Made by a program: the position numbers and the translations under genes. A stretch of DNA of 64,000 bases, taken from assembly GCF_000817735.3 (NCBI RefSeq), contig NZ_JTJC03000007.1, positions 1-64,000 of the forward strand, read 5' to 3'. The DNA comes from Scytonema millei VB511283 (GTDB lineage Bacteria; Cyanobacteriota; Cyanobacteriia; Cyanobacteriales; Chroococcidiopsidaceae). A model generated the notes under the pieces. The model was not told the DNA's origin and searched no databases. It saw only the letters and a list, made by a program, of their open reading frames with translations. Positions 62,585-64,000 of the stretch are shown here, piece by piece (position 1 is the first letter of the stretch; each line of letters opens with the position of its first letter).

Positions 62585-63283
62585 CTAACGCCCTAACCAC
62601 AACTTCTGTTGTTGCAGACAAGCAAGGGCGATTCTTGTTTCTACTTGAGGAAATTCTTCGTAAAAGCGACTGACACTCAGAAAAGATTTGGGCGTGTGCA
62701 AGACGACGATCCGATCGCCCCATTGCTCTAGCCAAGGTAGTAAGGTTTGAGGTGCGACGGGAGTGCAGAGCCAAACTGCGATGTGATTTTGCGATCGCAG
62801 CGTTTGGGCGGCTACTGCCATGGTCATTCCAGTGGCAACGCCATCATCGACTAAGATTGCAATCGTATCTCGCGTTTGTTGGGCGATCGCGCTTTGTTGT
62901 GGACGACCGGAATTGAGGACTGCCATCTGCAATTTTGCCTTGCTCAAGGCTGCTTCCAACGCTATTTTTCCCGTTGGTGAATTTTGCAGCGCGATTGATG
63001 TTTGTCCTGCCCACAAGACGTTACCATCTGCTGTAACTGCTCCAATCGCTAGTTCTTGATTTTGGGGATGACCGATCTTCTTTGCCACAACAATATCTAT
63101 CGGACAACGCAGCCGCCGCGCTACTGGCACTGCTACGGGCAATCCCCCTCGTGGTAAAGCATAAACAATCGGATAAGGGGCAACGTTAGAAACAGCCGCA
63201 ATTTTGTCCAGAAGACGATGAATTTCCGGTGCTAGTTGTTCTCCAGCAGCAACGCGATCGCGAAACAATATAGCAGTTGACAT
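62585..63283 (-). CDS. Phosphoribosyltransferase-family protein
   Basis: 232 residues. Type-I PRT fold: YALPRGGLPVAVPVARRL is the start of the core, and ILVDDGVATGMTMAVAAQTL is the PRPP-binding loop with its acidic pair. An insertion (AIGAVTADGNVLWAGQTSIA) resembles predicted phosphoribosyltransferases found with dienelactone-hydrolase-like domains. The substrate base is unknown. It stands in front of isiA on the same strand, but the heptamer array and promoter argue for separate expression. Confidence 0.85.
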   Translation of the reverse strand: MSTAILFRDRVAAGEQLAPEIHRLLDKIAAVSNVAPYPIVYALPRGGLPVAVPVARRLRCPIDIVVAKKIGHPQNQELAIGAVTADGNVLWAGQTSIALQNSPTGKIALEAALSKAKLQMAVLNSGRPQQSAIAQQTRDTIAILVDDGVATGMTMAVAAQTLRSQNHIAVWLCTPVAPQTLLPWLEQWGDRIVVLHTPKSFLSVSRFYEEFPQVETRIALACLQQQKLWLGR

Positions 63284-63542
63284 ACTTTCGGCTGAGGACG
63301 GCTACTGCTTATATCTTCAAGGATGTTTCCGCAGTTTAACTGTGTTCTACAGGCTTTTTTCCAATCGGCTAGCAAATGCAACAAGATTTATTTGGTAATA
63401 GTTTCCTCATTTTCAGTCTTAATCGGGAGTCGGTACGGGAGTCGGGAGTTGTAGGGGAGATAAGTAGCTAGAAAGAGAGTTAAAGAAGTCACAATTTCGC
63501 TACAATTGGAAGGTTTGCTAGCGCAGCTACAATTTTTATTCC
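63284..63542. other. Divergent gap with a short GGGAGTC run
   Basis: Between the divergent PRT and uracil-DNA glycosylase genes. Contains GGGAGTC/GGTACGG units near 63425-63448 and no gene. Confidence 0.45.
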
Positions 63543-64000
63543 ATGTCTAGCGAAGACCAACTCAGCTTATTTGCAAGTTCAGATGTCGTCGAACCAGTCG
63601 CACCGCCGCAACTGGATCTGATTCCTACAGATGCGAAAATTCCCATTCCCATAGGGACTTACCCCAGCCTAGTTGAATTGGCACAGCACTGCAATCAGTG
63701 CCAGCGCTGCGAACTGGGAGAAACGCGCCATCATGCGGTAGTTGGGCGAGGTCATCCCCAAGCCCCGATTATGATTATTGGCGAGGCACCAGGGCAAAAC
63801 GAAGATGAGACAGGGTTGCCCTTTGTGGGGAAAGCCGGACAACTTCTAGATAAAATTTTAGATTCTGTAAAATTAGATACAGACAAAGACATATATATCT
63901 GCAATATCAATAAATGCCGACCACCAGGAAATCGTACCCCCACGACTGATGAAGTAGAGGCTTGCAAGCCTTATTTATTAGAACAAATTCGCCTAATCGA
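63543..64000 (+). CDS. Family-4 uracil-DNA glycosylase (partial, runs off the right edge)
   Basis: 152 codons are visible from ATG 63543. After a variable N-terminus the 4Fe-4S and active-site features appear: CNQCQRCELGETR with clustered Cys, IMIIGEAPGQNEDETG, LPFVGKAGQLLDKIL and NINKCRPPGNRTPT, then EACKPYLLEQI with another Cys. These enzymes remove uracil from DNA. The C-terminal part with the HP motif lies past the window. Confidence 0.93.
   Translation, partial: MSSEDQLSLFASSDVVEPVAPPQLDLIPTDAKIPIPIGTYPSLVELAQHCNQCQRCELGETRHHAVVGRGHPQAPIMIIGEAPGQNEDETGLPFVGKAGQLLDKILDSVKLDTDKDIYICNINKCRPPGNRTPTTDEVEACKPYLLEQIRLI

Noticed and set aside
1-64000. tRNA, rRNA or known riboswitch
   Set aside because: No cloverleaf T-loop/acceptor pair, rRNA segment or riboswitch core was recognised on reading; small RNAs without conserved motifs could have been missed.

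Overview
The window comes from a cyanobacterial chromosome. The octamer GCGATCGC (the HIP1 motif) occurs throughout, there is a photosystem antenna cluster (isiA, a CP43'-PsaL fusion, isiB), and the intergenic gaps are full of heptanucleotide tandem repeats of the kind described from filamentous and heterocyst-forming cyanobacteria. Homologues of the DevBCA exporter point the same way. A Chroococcidiopsis-like or Nostocales-related genome is my best inference; the sequence does not prove it.

Layout. (1) 1-5.5 kb is the right end of an integrated genetic element: a primase-polymerase/helicase gene with an overlapping downstream ORF, a small unknown gene, a 49-aa ribbon-helix-helix gene and a tyrosine recombinase. 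It ends inside a comF gene, of which only the 3' part (about 5.52-5.84 kb) remains in the window. (2) 5.8-12.3 kb is chromosomal housekeeping: tatC, a TetR regulator divergent from a thioesterase, a lytic transglycosylase, comB with a decayed ATP-grasp gene behind it, and an alkyltransferase-like DNA repair protein. (3) 12.4-24.2 kb is a divergent pair of operons that looks like one exopolysaccharide machine. Leftward: a polytopic membrane protein, a Tat-exported glycosidase-like protein, an outer-membrane barrel and a Tat-exported GH5-like hydrolase. Rightward: a BcsB-like protein, a cellulose-synthase-like GT2 with two N-terminal MshEN-like domains, and a glycosidase-like lipoprotein. They are separated by about 1.1 kb of non-coding DNA. 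(4) 24.4-35 kb is mixed metabolism: tpiA, folP, a solute-binding lipoprotein, a CpcS-like lyase, a CobT-like protein, surE, a SagB-type oxidoreductase and mnmE. (5) 35-39.8 kb has a Wzc-like polysaccharide tyrosine kinase, a tiny winged-helix protein and an orphan histidine kinase. (6) 40-44.6 kb is a DevB-DevC-DevC-DevA exporter operon with two permeases. (7) 44.7-58.2 kb holds an AT-rich membrane orphan, then acs, terC, ndk, speA, a sugar nucleotidyltransferase, scpA, a membrane GTPase, an esterase and DUF2555-coaBC. (8) 58.3-62.4 kb is the iron-stress cluster; a phosphoribosyltransferase and the start of a family-4 uracil-DNA glycosylase follow.

What stands out. The integrated element splits a competence gene and its recombinase lacks the usual box-II histidine. 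The 12-24 kb divergon is the best candidate for an under-described system: a cellulose-like synthase whose only visible regulatory modules are degenerate MshEN-like domains, with its own outer-membrane barrel and two Tat-exported hydrolases. The repeats are also notable: at least three dispersed palindrome families plus many heptamer arrays. Some lie inside reading frames (the histidine kinase twice, the lipoprotein once), and some form near-perfect palindromes exactly between convergent genes.

All functional calls rest on reading the translations and motifs by eye; no database search was run. No rRNA, tRNA or CRISPR array was seen.
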